Source: Candidatus Sulfopaludibacter sp. SbA3
GTDB taxonomy: Bacteria; Acidobacteriota; Terriglobia; Bryobacterales; Bryobacteraceae
Assembly: GCA_945890485.1 (NCBI GenBank)
Contig: CAMDCN010000027.1
Coordinates: forward strand, 1-53,948
Direction: 5' to 3'
Length of the DNA stretch: 53,948 nucleotides
The notes under the pieces: generated by a model
Told to the model about the DNA's origin: nothing
Databases searched by the model: none
The model's input: the letters and a program-made list of their open reading frames with translations, nothing else
Made by a program: the position numbers and the translations under genes
Shown: piece by piece, positions 44,501 to 52,869 of the stretch
How the letters are laid out: every line of letters begins with the position of its first letter
How positions within the stretch are numbered: the stretch's first letter is position 1

Positions 44501-45076
44501 CTCACCCTCGACATTTCATTTACTCCGGCCTTCACGGGATCGAAGGTGATCTATTCTGCGGCGCGGACCGTGGATCAGGCATCCAGCGGCTGGAGTGTCC
44601 AGGAAGCTCTGCATCTCCCCGAAGCCGAAGTCCTTCCGAGAACCTTGGGCGCATTGCAGGTGCGGCAAGTCGGCGCGGGCGCGACTCAGATCGCTTTTAC
44701 ATACGAGGACGCGGTGGACGCTAACAACCTCGAGACCGTCTGGGGCCTGATCAACACCGGCGTCGACGCCCGTGGCGCCTGCTATTTCGCCTACTATGTG
44801 CCAGGCAACCTCCTGTTCCTCTATCCCGACGACGGTAACGGCGCCTCCGCCCGAAGTATTCTGTTGCTCGGCAATCGCAACATATCCAACTCCCAATGCT
44901 CGATCCTGGCGGATTGGGCAAGCGTAGAAAAGTCCGGCAGACTCTTGCGCCTCACCATTCCGTTCTATTTTCCGTACTCTTTCAACCCAGAGAAGGGTGT
45001 ATGGGGTGCCGCGAAATCCCTCAGCAACCCACAAGCCAGCCCCTGGCGGATACTAGGATCTGCTCGTTTGCCATGA
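41525..45076 (+). CDS. Large secreted repeat protein with internal duplications
   Basis: TTG 41525 gives 1183 residues with a signal-like N-terminus (RRLVLTCYLLLAPQGLVAV). Two long homologous halves follow (about 40-440 and 455-880), each with an FDC or VEC opening, an R(I/L)xxLRA(N/S) block, an EGxxxAFRxR block and a DWEV/VWEV block. Each half ends in a BACON-like module (DVPWLSGV / DAPWLKIV, then PPGRYSAYAEI / APGVYRATVHI). Two shorter tandem repeats close the protein (about 890-1030 and 1045-1180), each with ACYxAYxxPGxLxxxxxD and NSQC. It is extracellular by inference and I recognise no enzyme. Its stop overlaps the peptidase ATG by four bases. Confidence 0.8.
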   Translation: MRRLVLTCYLLLAPQGLVAVCRSVVTDALLLRIESQVEQLGDLQFDCDANTNAPLDVTVTLSVPVATPFAGATLQVSSPPAAYTPILDGPNRVRFIGVVLPPGATSVRITGLRANVSGLAYTLAATPPAVLATVTSPGNILAASQVAVGYPTPSYSIALRTIDGRPTTVLNLAASAAERTHEIVFLEGFVSAFRTRARDAQTSQGTRLVAHFTNLPPGASIAVAPFSNGSGARLTATESGPYSPLPFAGYETLPVVNGSAMAVWEVIAEDPTRQDIFDIGIIASGPSTSASVTGRLGPVDETSIPRFKGNASLHPNPCTIYCVVPPNALYFTHRFGQPAPAAYELPYWSNIGRGGLIIGIRVFTENDVPWLSGVSINGLVLRFSVESLPPGRYSAYAEITPGGAKMWIILTVTPPLPGEETPPVCTPIPPVPAVLRAEGAREPLPAIEVECNGGVPGSDVSGYLTGKLNSSFTSTHLDALNATEALLLVGDPSNPVPNVNQFNLTRNTTSGFSVSFGYRVPPDRRMRLRLRNLRASGEDLARDVNSPSPPAVRLQLNTSGGFAMGHTVLTVGTVQRGLEFAIHGFDGQPLSRIVNQGQYQLRFREGSPAAFRRRNIATTLDNPGALADQLAAENDPATETMFYSAARGEQGLALYGTRVSANFSASLPRARVLATLQNLSSSTSTVRARLRQLGSGPFSPIQSSGETFVFDGVPYAVAEVPMNLSDGSIEADWEVLGADPGQLEELRFGVVLSPPAPVSPVFVVGQLSPSIGSQAPIFTNVDLLQRRSCTNLDCIFYGYNNGEVRFEQRTDEPAVQFRSIDVQTNGATLRYMATSDAPWLKIVAPIGQVPTQLSVTTDTTGLAPGVYRATVHINDVPISVKLTVRPVAAPVLTTDLPSAPNRRTFRITAYDQSHPFALGIVNVLINSALDGGRACYLAYSYPAGVLYLVNDQGPESGLSAPLVLGAPGEVANSQCRIHGATSSAVRISAGLQLTLDISFTPAFTGSKVIYSAARTVDQASSGWSVQEALHLPEAEVLPRTLGALQVRQVGAGATQIAFTYEDAVDANNLETVWGLINTGVDARGACYFAYYVPGNLLFLYPDDGNGASARSILLLGNRNISNSQCSILADWASVEKSGRLLRLTIPFYFPYSFNPEKGVWGAAKSLSNPQASPWRILGSARLP

Positions 45077-47079
45077 CTAACCCCTTCTTCTCTCCCTGGA
45101 CCACTCCGCACGCAGTCCCCCCGTTCGATCAAATCGAACCGGCCCACTTCCTCCCCGCCTTCCACGAAGGCATCCGCCTTCACCTCTCCGAAATCGAGGC
45201 CATCACCACCAACCCCGAACCACCCACCTTCCCCAACTCGATCGAAGCCCTCGAACGCGCCGGCGCCTTCCTCTCCCGCGTCGCCGACGTCTTCGGCAAC
45301 CTCAACGCCTCCCACACCAACCCCGAACTCCAAGCCATCGCCCGCGAAGTCGCCCCTCTCATGGCCAACCATCGCAGCGCCATCATGCTCAACGCCGCCC
45401 TCTTCGCCCGCGTCGACGCCGTCCACGCCCAATCCCCTACCCTCCCCGCCGAAGCCAGCCGCCTCCTCACCCAAACCCACAAACACTTCGTCCGCGCCGG
45501 CGCCCAACTCGCCCCCGACGCCAAGTCCCGCCTCGCCGCCATCGACCAATCCCTCGCCTCCCTCACCAACCAGTTCGAACAAAACCTCCTCGCCGATACC
45601 GCCGCCTACGAACTCATCCTCCCCGACGAAGCCGACGTCCCCCCGTCCCTCCGCGCTACCGCCCAGCGCGACGGCCACTGGGTCATCACCCTCCAACGCA
45701 GCAGCATCGAACCCTTCCTCCAACTCAGCCCCCGCCGCGACCTCCGCCGAACCGCCTTCGAAGCCTGGGCCGCCCGCGGTGACAACGGCAACCAGTACGA
45801 CAACAAAGCCCTGATCGCCGAAATCGTCCAGCTTCGCCGTGAACGCGCCCAGCTCCTCGGCTACCCCCACTACGCTGCCTACTCCCTCGCCGACAGCATG
45901 GCGAAGACCCCCGCCGCCGCCCGCGCCCTCCTCGACCAACTCTGGCAGCCCGCCCTAGCCGCCGCCCAGCGCGAAACCGCCGAACTTACCGACGCCCTCG
46001 AAGCCGAAGGCATCGACACCCCTCCGCTCGAAGCTTGGGACTGGCGCTACTACGCCGAAAAAGTCCGCCTCGCCAAGTACGACCTCGACGAAGAACAGCT
46101 CAAACCCTACTTCCCCCTCGACAACATGATCGATGCGGCCTTCTGGGTCGCGAATCAACTCTTCGGCCTCTCCTTCACCGTACGCCCCGATCTCCCCGTC
46201 TACCACCCCGACGTTCGCGCCTGGGAGGCCGTCGATCGCGCCGGCGCTCACGTGGGCATCTTCTATGGCGACTACTATGCCCGCCCGTCAAAACGCAGCG
46301 GCGCCTGGATGAACTCCTTCCGCGATCAACAGCGCCTCGCCGGCGACATCACCCCCATCGTCACCAACAACCTCAACTTCAATAAGCCCCCGGCCGGTCT
46401 CCCCACGCTGCTCTCCTACGACGACGCGACCACCCTCTTCCACGAGTTCGGCCACGCCCTCCATGGCCTCCTCTCCAACGTCACCTACCCCTCGCTCTCC
46501 GGCACGAACGTCGTCCGCGACTGGGTTGAGATGCCATCGCAGATCTACGAGCATTGGCTCTCGGAACCGGCGGTCCTCGAACGCTTCGCCCGCCACTTCG
46601 AAACCAACGAGCCCCTACCCCCTGAGCTCCTAGCCAAGCGCAAAGCCGCTCAGAACTTCAACCAAGGCTTCGCCATGATTGAGTATCTCGCCTCCTCCTA
46701 CGTCGACTTCGAATGGCACCTGCTCGAAGACGATATGCTCCGGGACGTGCGCCAAAGCGAAGCCGGGTGGCTCGAACAGATCGGCATGCCCCGCGAGATC
46801 ATCATGAGGCACCGATCGCCCCATTTCGCCCACATTTTCGGCAGCCCAACGGGCTACGCGGCGGGCTACTACAGCTACCGCTGGTCCGCCGTCCTGGACA
46901 CCGATGCCTTCGCCGCGTTCGAAGAGAAGGGAGACGCGTTTGATCCCGAAGTCGCCGCCGATCTTCTTCGTTACGTTTATGCATCCGGCGGAACCGCCGA
47001 CCCCATGGAGCTATACCAAGCCTTCCGCGGCCGCGAACCCAATACTGATGCCCTGATGCGCTCTCTCGGGTTCGTCTGA
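45073..47079 (+). CDS. dcp: M3-family oligopeptidase (peptidyl-dipeptidase Dcp-like)
   Basis: ATG 45073 gives 668 residues without a signal peptide, as for cytoplasmic Dcp. The zinc motif HEFGH is at 457-461, and the third ligand Glu lies about 25 residues later (VEMPSQIYEHW). The N-terminus HFLPAFHEGIRLHLSEIEAI is typical of the OpdA/Dcp subgroup, which degrades short peptides. The start shares four bases with the stop of the large secreted protein, so the pair is translationally linked. The gene uses strongly C-ended codons. Confidence 0.95.
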   Translation: MTNPFFSPWTTPHAVPPFDQIEPAHFLPAFHEGIRLHLSEIEAITTNPEPPTFPNSIEALERAGAFLSRVADVFGNLNASHTNPELQAIAREVAPLMANHRSAIMLNAALFARVDAVHAQSPTLPAEASRLLTQTHKHFVRAGAQLAPDAKSRLAAIDQSLASLTNQFEQNLLADTAAYELILPDEADVPPSLRATAQRDGHWVITLQRSSIEPFLQLSPRRDLRRTAFEAWAARGDNGNQYDNKALIAEIVQLRRERAQLLGYPHYAAYSLADSMAKTPAAARALLDQLWQPALAAAQRETAELTDALEAEGIDTPPLEAWDWRYYAEKVRLAKYDLDEEQLKPYFPLDNMIDAAFWVANQLFGLSFTVRPDLPVYHPDVRAWEAVDRAGAHVGIFYGDYYARPSKRSGAWMNSFRDQQRLAGDITPIVTNNLNFNKPPAGLPTLLSYDDATTLFHEFGHALHGLLSNVTYPSLSGTNVVRDWVEMPSQIYEHWLSEPAVLERFARHFETNEPLPPELLAKRKAAQNFNQGFAMIEYLASSYVDFEWHLLEDDMLRDVRQSEAGWLEQIGMPREIIMRHRSPHFAHIFGSPTGYAAGYYSYRWSAVLDTDAFAAFEEKGDAFDPEVAADLLRYVYASGGTADPMELYQAFRGREPNTDALMRSLGFV

Positions 47080-47223
47080 CGGCCAATGAGAACTCCGCCG
47101 CTGGTGCGCCAACTATGCTTGGCAGACGGCATCCAGCGCAAGTCCTGCTACAACCGGTTTCTCGCAGTCGACGATCCGGACCGCGGCCGGCGCGCGATCT
47201 TCGTAGTCAGTCCTTCCGCAGCA

Positions 47224-47826
47224 CTAGAGCGGCATCGAGGGTTCGGCCGCCAATGCCACGCCCAATTCCATCGCGAGCCAGGCCTTGGCGAGCCCCCATT
47301 GACGGATGACGGTCCGTTCAGAAACTCCTAAATACACCGAGACTTCGGCCACGCTCAATCCGCCAAAGAACCGGAGCTCCACGATGCGAGCCTGATTCGG
47401 ATCGAGCTGCGCCAGCGCCGTTAAGGCGTCGTCCAGCTTCGCGACATCCAACCCGCGATCGAAAACCGGAAAGGCGGACTCATCAAAAAGTACGGCGCCC
47501 ACTCCTGCCCCTCGCTTGCCGGCGGCCCGGCGGCGCGCATAAGCACTCATCAACCGGCGCATCACCGTGGCAGTGAAAGCGAAGAACTGTACCCGGTCCC
47601 GCCAGTCGCTCTTGGGGTCGGCGGCGAGTGCCAGAAAAGCCTCATTGATCAGAACGGTCGGCGTGAGGGTTGCTGCCGAATTGGAGCGCAGGTGATGCTG
47701 GGCAAGAGTCCGCAACTGGCCGTAGATTGACTGAAAAAGCTCATCCGCGACCGATTCGTCGCCAGCTCCCCAGGCGCGCAACAGGGTTGTGATATCGGCA
47801 TCCACTATGGGTCCGTAGGATACCAA
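47224..47826 (-). CDS. ECF-type sigma factor (Sigma70_ECF/TIGR02999-like)
   Basis: The 200 residues contain region 2 (LFQSIYGQLRTLAQHHLRS; LTPTVLINEAFLALA; FFAFTATVMRRLMSAYARRR) and region 4 (LDPNQARIVELRFFGGLSVA, EVSVYLGVSERTVIRQWGLA). Members of this subgroup are common in Acidobacteria and Planctomycetes and often sit beside Ser/Thr kinase genes. The kinase here is 1.9 kb away on the other strand, so a functional link is only suggested. The start may be residue 8 (GTG) instead. Confidence 0.9.
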   Translation of the reverse strand: MVSYGPIVDADITTLLRAWGAGDESVADELFQSIYGQLRTLAQHHLRSNSAATLTPTVLINEAFLALAADPKSDWRDRVQFFAFTATVMRRLMSAYARRRAAGKRGAGVGAVLFDESAFPVFDRGLDVAKLDDALTALAQLDPNQARIVELRFFGGLSVAEVSVYLGVSERTVIRQWGLAKAWLAMELGVALAAEPSMPL

Positions 47827-47874
47827 AATGGTCGTGGTATCGAGGATACAGTACCCCGCGAGCGGATTTCCGTG

Positions 47875-48339
47875 CTACTTCACGGGGGGCACGACCTTGT
47901 CTGTTCCTGGGACCAAATGATGCAGTTGACCGGTGCTATCGACGTGGACATCCCAAAGGATACTCGACGTTTCCACCCGTTCGCCGGAGGATTTCGGACA
48001 CATGGCCGATATGACCACGGCTCCATCGTCTTTGCGGACCCCCACCTTTATGTCTGTACAGGTCTTATGAAAGGTGGCGGGGCCGGCGCCCGCACTAAGG
48101 CGGCCATTCTTGTTGTGAAAGCCTCTCAACGCCACGTAGGATTCGACGCGGGTCTTATTGTCGCTCTTCGGGCAGGATGCGACCGCAACCGGAGTACCGG
48201 CCGAGTCGACTCCATAGCGCAGGTGGTTGCAGGTCTTCTGGAACGTGCTCGGCTCTTGTGCGATTGCGGTTGCTGCGGCGATAGCGGCAGCAACCGCAGT
48301 CGCTCGTTTGATGGAAGAAAGAGCGGGCTTGACACTCAT
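47875..48339 (-). CDS. Secreted CVNH (cyanovirin-N homology) domain protein
   Basis: ATG 48339 gives 154 residues. A signal peptide (about 1-27, IKRATAVAAAIAAATAIAQ) precedes a CVNH-like domain of two repeats. The first is TFQKTCNHLRYGVDSAGTPV...ASCPKSD...ESYVALRGF; the second is TFHKTCTDIKVGVRKDDG...AMCPKSSGE...SSILWDVHV. The TCxxI, C, and L.(D)V..G.L positions fit CVNH, a lectin fold binding high-mannose glycans. The gene directly precedes the sigma factor gene on the same strand (48 bp gap). Sugar binding is inferred. Confidence 0.72.
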   Translation of the reverse strand: MSVKPALSSIKRATAVAAAIAAATAIAQEPSTFQKTCNHLRYGVDSAGTPVAVASCPKSDNKTRVESYVALRGFHNKNGRLSAGAGPATFHKTCTDIKVGVRKDDGAVVISAMCPKSSGERVETSSILWDVHVDSTGQLHHLVPGTDKVVPPVK

Positions 48340-48593
48340 GGTTGTCTGATTGGTACCGGAGGTATTCCGCGGGAAGGCCGTGCGGCGGGCGCCCACACAG
48401 AGTACTGGTAAAAAGCTTAAAGAAACTGACAATCTGAATCAAGAATTTTTGAGCATCCGCCGTGACAAAGAAATTTCCTCTTCCGTGGCACCCTTCCAGA
48501 ACTTTCTACCAGTATCTAGGTGGAGCCGGATGCCAGCGACGCTGACGGGCCGCTCCGGTCTTTCTGCAAACTTTCGTAGAAAGGACCCGAACA

Positions 48594-49532
48594 ATGTGGA
48601 GATTCCAATTCATGGTTAAGAATTTGAGACAGTTGGCCGCCCAAGCGCCACACGGATCCCGGATGATTGCGATGCTAGCGGCTGCGGCTATTGGCGCGGC
48701 GGCTGGCCACGCTCAGGTCATCAATGGTGATTTCTCGGCGCCCGCCATCAAGCAAATGCAGATGCTCCCGCAGGCTCAAGTCAAAGGCTGGAAGACGACT
48801 GACGCGAAGGGTGAGATCGAAATCTGGTCGGATGGGTTTGCGACTGGCGGCTACACTTTCAAGGCCCCTCCCGGCATCAAGCAGTTCGCCGAAGTGAACG
48901 CCAATAGCCACGGGAAACTATCCCAGGAGGTAACAGGAATCAAGGCCGGGAACCAATACGGATTCTCGTTCTGGCATCGTGGTCGGCACAGCGACACGGA
49001 AGCGGACACGATTGAAGTGACGGTGACGGATGGTGGTAAGCAAGTGTGGAAGCGAAGCTTCAGCACGACACGGGCAGCGTGGAAGCAATACACGGTGCAG
49101 GTGGGAGTGAAGAATGGCGGAGGTCCGGTTCTGCTGGCTTTCGAATCCAAAGCGACGGGCAGCAAAGATGACACGATCGGCAACTTCCTGACCGGTATCC
49201 GGCTCGATTCGTCCGTTGTGCCTCCGCCTTGTGTCACCAACGCAGTGGGCGCCTATGAGTGGACCACGGACAATCGGCAGACCAAGCAGGGCAACGGAAA
49301 GCTCGAAGTGGGCGGAATGGTCAAGCTGAATGCTGACCAAGGGGCCGTCAGCCAATTCGGTATGCCCTTGCGCGATGGAAGGAAGGGCGTGTGGCAGATC
49401 ACCAGCGATTGCCGGGTGACCATCGACTGGGAGAACGGCAAATTCTTCGACAACCTGACCTTGAGCAACGACGGCAAAAAGCTGACTGGAAAGAACCAAA
49501 TCGGTACGATCATCACGGGCAACAAAAAGTAG
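48594..49532 (+). CDS. Secreted protein with two beta-rich domains, unidentified
   Basis: ATG 48594 has an AAAGGA upstream (about 48579-48584); an internal ATG at 48612 is an alternative. The 312-residue product has a signal peptide ending AAGHAQ. The first domain (about 40-205) begins VINGDFSAPAI and ends FLTGIRLDS, a jelly-roll, carbohydrate-binding-like arrangement (DUF642-like). A second domain (about 215-310) has the pattern YEWT...GVWQITSDCRVTIDWENGKF, then DNLTLSNDGKKLTGKNQIG, a lipocalin-like or beta-barrel repeat. Function unknown. A terminator follows. Confidence 0.75.
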   Translation: MWRFQFMVKNLRQLAAQAPHGSRMIAMLAAAAIGAAAGHAQVINGDFSAPAIKQMQMLPQAQVKGWKTTDAKGEIEIWSDGFATGGYTFKAPPGIKQFAEVNANSHGKLSQEVTGIKAGNQYGFSFWHRGRHSDTEADTIEVTVTDGGKQVWKRSFSTTRAAWKQYTVQVGVKNGGGPVLLAFESKATGSKDDTIGNFLTGIRLDSSVVPPPCVTNAVGAYEWTTDNRQTKQGNGKLEVGGMVKLNADQGAVSQFGMPLRDGRKGVWQITSDCRVTIDWENGKFFDNLTLSNDGKKLTGKNQIGTIITGNKK

Positions 49533-49566
49533 CCCAAGCCTGAATCGCAGGCAAGCGTACTTCAGT

Positions 49567-49608
49567 GCGGCGCCGCCCTTCCCATGGTGTGCGCCGCCTT
49601 TGTTTTTT
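49567..49608 (+). terminator. Rho-independent terminator after the secreted-protein gene
   Basis: GCGGCGC at 49567-49573 pairs with GCGCCGC at 49591-49597 around a 17-base loop, followed by CTTTGTTTTTT to 49608. It lies 35 bp after the gene stop and well before the kinase gene. Confidence 0.8.
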
Positions 49609-49750
49609 GAGAGTGTGCTTTTCTTTTAAAACGCCCCTGGACCGGGACGGGATAACCACTTGTGCAAACGCCCCCACAGAAAATGCTGGTAAGCTCGGCA
49701 AGAGTGACTTTGCGCGCAGAGATAGGTCTTGAGGACAGAGACAGGGCGAA

Positions 49751-52426
49751 GTGACTCCAAGCCAGGACGCTCGGGCCCGTTGGAAGCTCGTTTGTGACTT
49801 GTCTTCACTTCTGCTCGATTCCTCGAGGCAGAATTGGGACACCCTTCTGGACCGCGAGTGCGGCGCCGACGGCGAGCTACGCGCTCAGGTGCTTGCGGTT
49901 TGCAGCAACTACTCGGAAACCGATGAGATCTTTGGCGCGGCGGTGGTTTCGCCGCTGATCTTCGAAGACTCTCTGGTCGGACAACGGATCGGGGCCTGGA
50001 AGGTCCTGAGTATTCTGGGCGAGGGCGGCATGGGCCGGGTCTACCTGGTGGAACGGGCCGATGGCGTGTTCACGCAACTGGCGGCGCTCAAAGTGATCCG
50101 CGAACATTCCGATCCGGCATCGATCCAGCGCTTCCATGAAGAACGCCGCATTCTGGCCATGCTGGAACATCCGTCGATCGCCCGCGCCATCGATGGCGGT
50201 GCGACCTCCGCGGGCGCTCCCTATCTGGTGATGGAGTACGTCGAGGGTGGCCAGCCGATTGACGAATTCTGCAAACACAGCCCAATCAAAGAAAGAGTCC
50301 GCTTGTTTCTCCAGGTTGTGGAGGCGGTAGAGGCGGCGCACAAGCATCAGGCCGCCCACCGCGATCTGAAGCCGGCGAACATCCTGGTGACATCATCTGG
50401 GCGGCCGAAGGTACTCGACTTCGGCATCGCCAAGCTATTTCTGGAAGGTCCGCAATCTCCCGACCAGACCAATGCGGCACAGGCTGCGCTGACGCCCACG
50501 TACGCGAGCCCCGAGCAACTGCTGCGGGAGCCCACTTCGCTCTTAAGCGACATCTACTCTTTGGGCGCCGTCCTGTACAAGATGCTCGCAGGCCGCCCGC
50601 CCCGTGACTTAACAGGCCTCAATATTCTGCAGTCGGTCCGGCTGGTGACGGAATCCGATCCACCGCCGCCGAGCGTCCATAGCGAAGCGGTGGATTCCGA
50701 ACTCGACGCCATCGTGATGATGGCGATGGAGCGCAGTCCGTCACGCCGCTATAGATCGGCGACAGAATTCGCCGCGGATCTACAGCGGTATCTCGAAGGA
50801 GTCCCTGTCAAAGCCCGGCAAACGACGCTCCTGAATCGCGCAAGGCGTTTTGTTCGGCGGCATCGCCGCGCCTCGTTTGCCGCTTCGCTCTGCCTGCTGT
50901 TGGCTCTGGGAGCGGGGACAAGTGCAGTCCTTGGTCGGCGCTCAGAGAGCCAAAGGCTAGAACAATTACGGAAGACGGCCCACCGGGTAATTGGTGACTA
51001 TCAGAGCCAGTTAGCCAAGCTGAGCGGGAATACGGCGCTTCTCGACCGGATCGCGTCAGACGAGAAGAAGTACCTGGACCGCATCCTCGCCGATGCCGGT
51101 AAAGACCCAGATCTCCGCCGGCTCGTTGCGTCCGCCTACGGATCCCTGGCGGGCTACCTGGTATCGGACAAGTTCGCGGCCGAGGATAGCCTGCTCAAGT
51201 CCATGTCGCAGTGGCGGGAGGTTCTACAGGGAGAGGCTTCAAGCTCGGATCGGTTGCAACTGGCCAGCGCCTTGCGGCGTGTCGGCTGGAGCCAGATCAA
51301 TATGGGGAAACTCAAAGAAGCCAGAGGTTCTCTGGACGAAGGGATGCGGCTGGTGGACTCTCTTGCCGGGACCCCAAGCGAGGAAGCGGGCAAGCAGGAA
51401 CGGATCACACTGCACTTTGAGATGTCGCGTCTGGGCGTATGGTCGGGTGATATGCAGCGCGGGGTGGAGTATGCGCGAAAGGCTGTGGCGGAGTTGGAAA
51501 AGCTTCCGGCGAAACCGTTCGACCGGCGTGGCATCGCGATCGCCCGAATCCAGCTAGCCGACGCCGCTATGGCCTACGGGCCGGGGCAACGCGAGCTTTT
51601 TGATGAGGCGTTAAAACAAACGCGTCTAGCTGTCAGGTCGATTCGGGAAGCTCCCGCATGCCCGGAGATGTCGTGCCGGGAAGTTAGGGCCGCCGTCTTG
51701 GCGCGAGCTCCTTCCATCCTGATCCACCACGGACTGGTTCGGGAAGCGCTCTCGCTGCGCGATGGCGTGGATCTAGCGGAGGCGATCCTCGACGAGGATC
51801 CCGGCAACGACAGTGCTCGTAACAGCCTGCGCCTTGGGCTGTTCTATCTTGGCTGGGGCCTCCAACGAGCGGGACGCCTGGAGGAGTGCCTGCGGGTACG
51901 CCGCCGAATGCTGGAAATCTCAACGGTATCCGGGCAGGATCCTGGGCCGGCACAAGACAGGCTGCAAGAGGCCATTGCTTGCGGCGAAGTGGGCCGTATC
52001 CTGTTCGATTTGAACCGGTTCGTTGAGGCGCAGGGATACTTTGAGCGCCAGGCTGAGATTCTCGCCGATCCTCCGAATGAGAATGTCGCATGGATCCTGC
52101 GGCAGACCGATGTACACCGGGATCTGGGAATCCTGCATGAGCGACAGGGCCGTTCGGAGGCGGCCAGGACCGAGTTCGCGAGGGCATCGGCGGCCGCCGC
52201 AATCTACTTGGCCAAAACCGGAAGCGCCCGGGCGAAAGCCGTTGAGGCGGACGCTCACTACCAGCAGGGACGGAGCTTGTTCGCTGTCGACAAACCCGCT
52301 GGCTGCAGCCTTCTGCGCCAGAGTCTCGATCGGTATCGCGAGTTGACGAAAGCGGCTGGCCGAGTAGACCAAGAATGGGAAGTCAACATCCGCGATGCCA
52401 CCATAGCAGTTCGTGGGTGTAAGTAG
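49751..52426 (+). CDS. Transmembrane Ser/Thr protein kinase with helical-repeat C-terminus
   Basis: GTG 49751 gives 891 residues. The Pkn2-type kinase domain is at about 85-350: glycine loop GEGGMGRVY, Lys114 (ALKVI), the HRD motif at 203-205 with DLKPAN, DFG at 223-225 and the YASPEQ activation-end motif. A membrane helix is at about 374-394 (SFAASLCLLLALGAGTSAVL). The C-terminal about 490 residues are helical, TPR-like (KEARGSLDEGMRLVDSLAG; YFERQAEILADPP; QGRSEAARTEFARASAAAAI). This is the usual acidobacterial receptor-kinase layout. A beta-lactamase remnant follows directly. Confidence 0.92.
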   Translation: MTPSQDARARWKLVCDLSSLLLDSSRQNWDTLLDRECGADGELRAQVLAVCSNYSETDEIFGAAVVSPLIFEDSLVGQRIGAWKVLSILGEGGMGRVYLVERADGVFTQLAALKVIREHSDPASIQRFHEERRILAMLEHPSIARAIDGGATSAGAPYLVMEYVEGGQPIDEFCKHSPIKERVRLFLQVVEAVEAAHKHQAAHRDLKPANILVTSSGRPKVLDFGIAKLFLEGPQSPDQTNAAQAALTPTYASPEQLLREPTSLLSDIYSLGAVLYKMLAGRPPRDLTGLNILQSVRLVTESDPPPPSVHSEAVDSELDAIVMMAMERSPSRRYRSATEFAADLQRYLEGVPVKARQTTLLNRARRFVRRHRRASFAASLCLLLALGAGTSAVLGRRSESQRLEQLRKTAHRVIGDYQSQLAKLSGNTALLDRIASDEKKYLDRILADAGKDPDLRRLVASAYGSLAGYLVSDKFAAEDSLLKSMSQWREVLQGEASSSDRLQLASALRRVGWSQINMGKLKEARGSLDEGMRLVDSLAGTPSEEAGKQERITLHFEMSRLGVWSGDMQRGVEYARKAVAELEKLPAKPFDRRGIAIARIQLADAAMAYGPGQRELFDEALKQTRLAVRSIREAPACPEMSCREVRAAVLARAPSILIHHGLVREALSLRDGVDLAEAILDEDPGNDSARNSLRLGLFYLGWGLQRAGRLEECLRVRRRMLEISTVSGQDPGPAQDRLQEAIACGEVGRILFDLNRFVEAQGYFERQAEILADPPNENVAWILRQTDVHRDLGILHERQGRSEAARTEFARASAAAAIYLAKTGSARAKAVEADAHYQQGRSLFAVDKPAGCSLLRQSLDRYRELTKAAGRVDQEWEVNIRDATIAVRGCK

Positions 52427-52428
52427 GG

Positions 52429-52869
52429 TTCTCGCGGCACCACCTGGCTGGTTGCGACGCTATCGACTCGCCGAGCGTCAAACTCTTCTCCGTCGAACCG
52501 CACGACCGTCGGACTGCCCAGGTAGACTTCGAATCGGGTGGCGGTGGATTGGGATCGAAAAGTGACGACAGTCTGGTGTTTGGCAGAATGATGTGGCACA
52601 AGGGAGCAAGTTCGAATTACTCCTCCATACTTTCGATCGGGTCAATCGACTTGATCACCATGGATCACTTGATCAGCGAGCATAAGGTGGGTTCGGGCAG
52701 TATCCCCGGTTATTGGCGTCACCGATGCTGGCATCTCGGATTGTCGGTCTTCACAAAGCGTAACCAAGTAGCCTCCACTACGGGCACACACGGCTGGAAT
52801 GGCGGCTTTGGCACTTTCTGGTACGCGGACCCTGCCGAAGACTTGATCGGAATCCTGACGATTCAGTAA
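52429..52869 (+). pseudogene. C-terminal fragment of a beta-lactamase-family serine hydrolase
   Basis: An in-frame stretch with no start codon context reads FESGGGGLGSKSDDSLVFGR, then MMWHKGASS...LITMDHL, and ends GWNGGFGTFWYADPAEDLIG and ILTIQ. These are the C-terminal blocks of class C beta-lactamase-type hydrolases (FxSGGGGL, and GW.GGxGT.W.vDP.EDLIgil). The catalytic SxxK and YxN motifs are absent. The fragment abuts the kinase stop, so it is likely the residue of a deletion. Confidence 0.75.

Noticed and set aside
44965-45939. 324-codon Gly/Val/Glu-rich frame on the minus strand
   Set aside because: It mirrors the strongly C-biased start of the oligopeptidase gene.
48126-48442. Alternative frames across the CVNH gene
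   Set aside because: The signal peptide and paired TC..C pattern support only the leftward frame from 48339.
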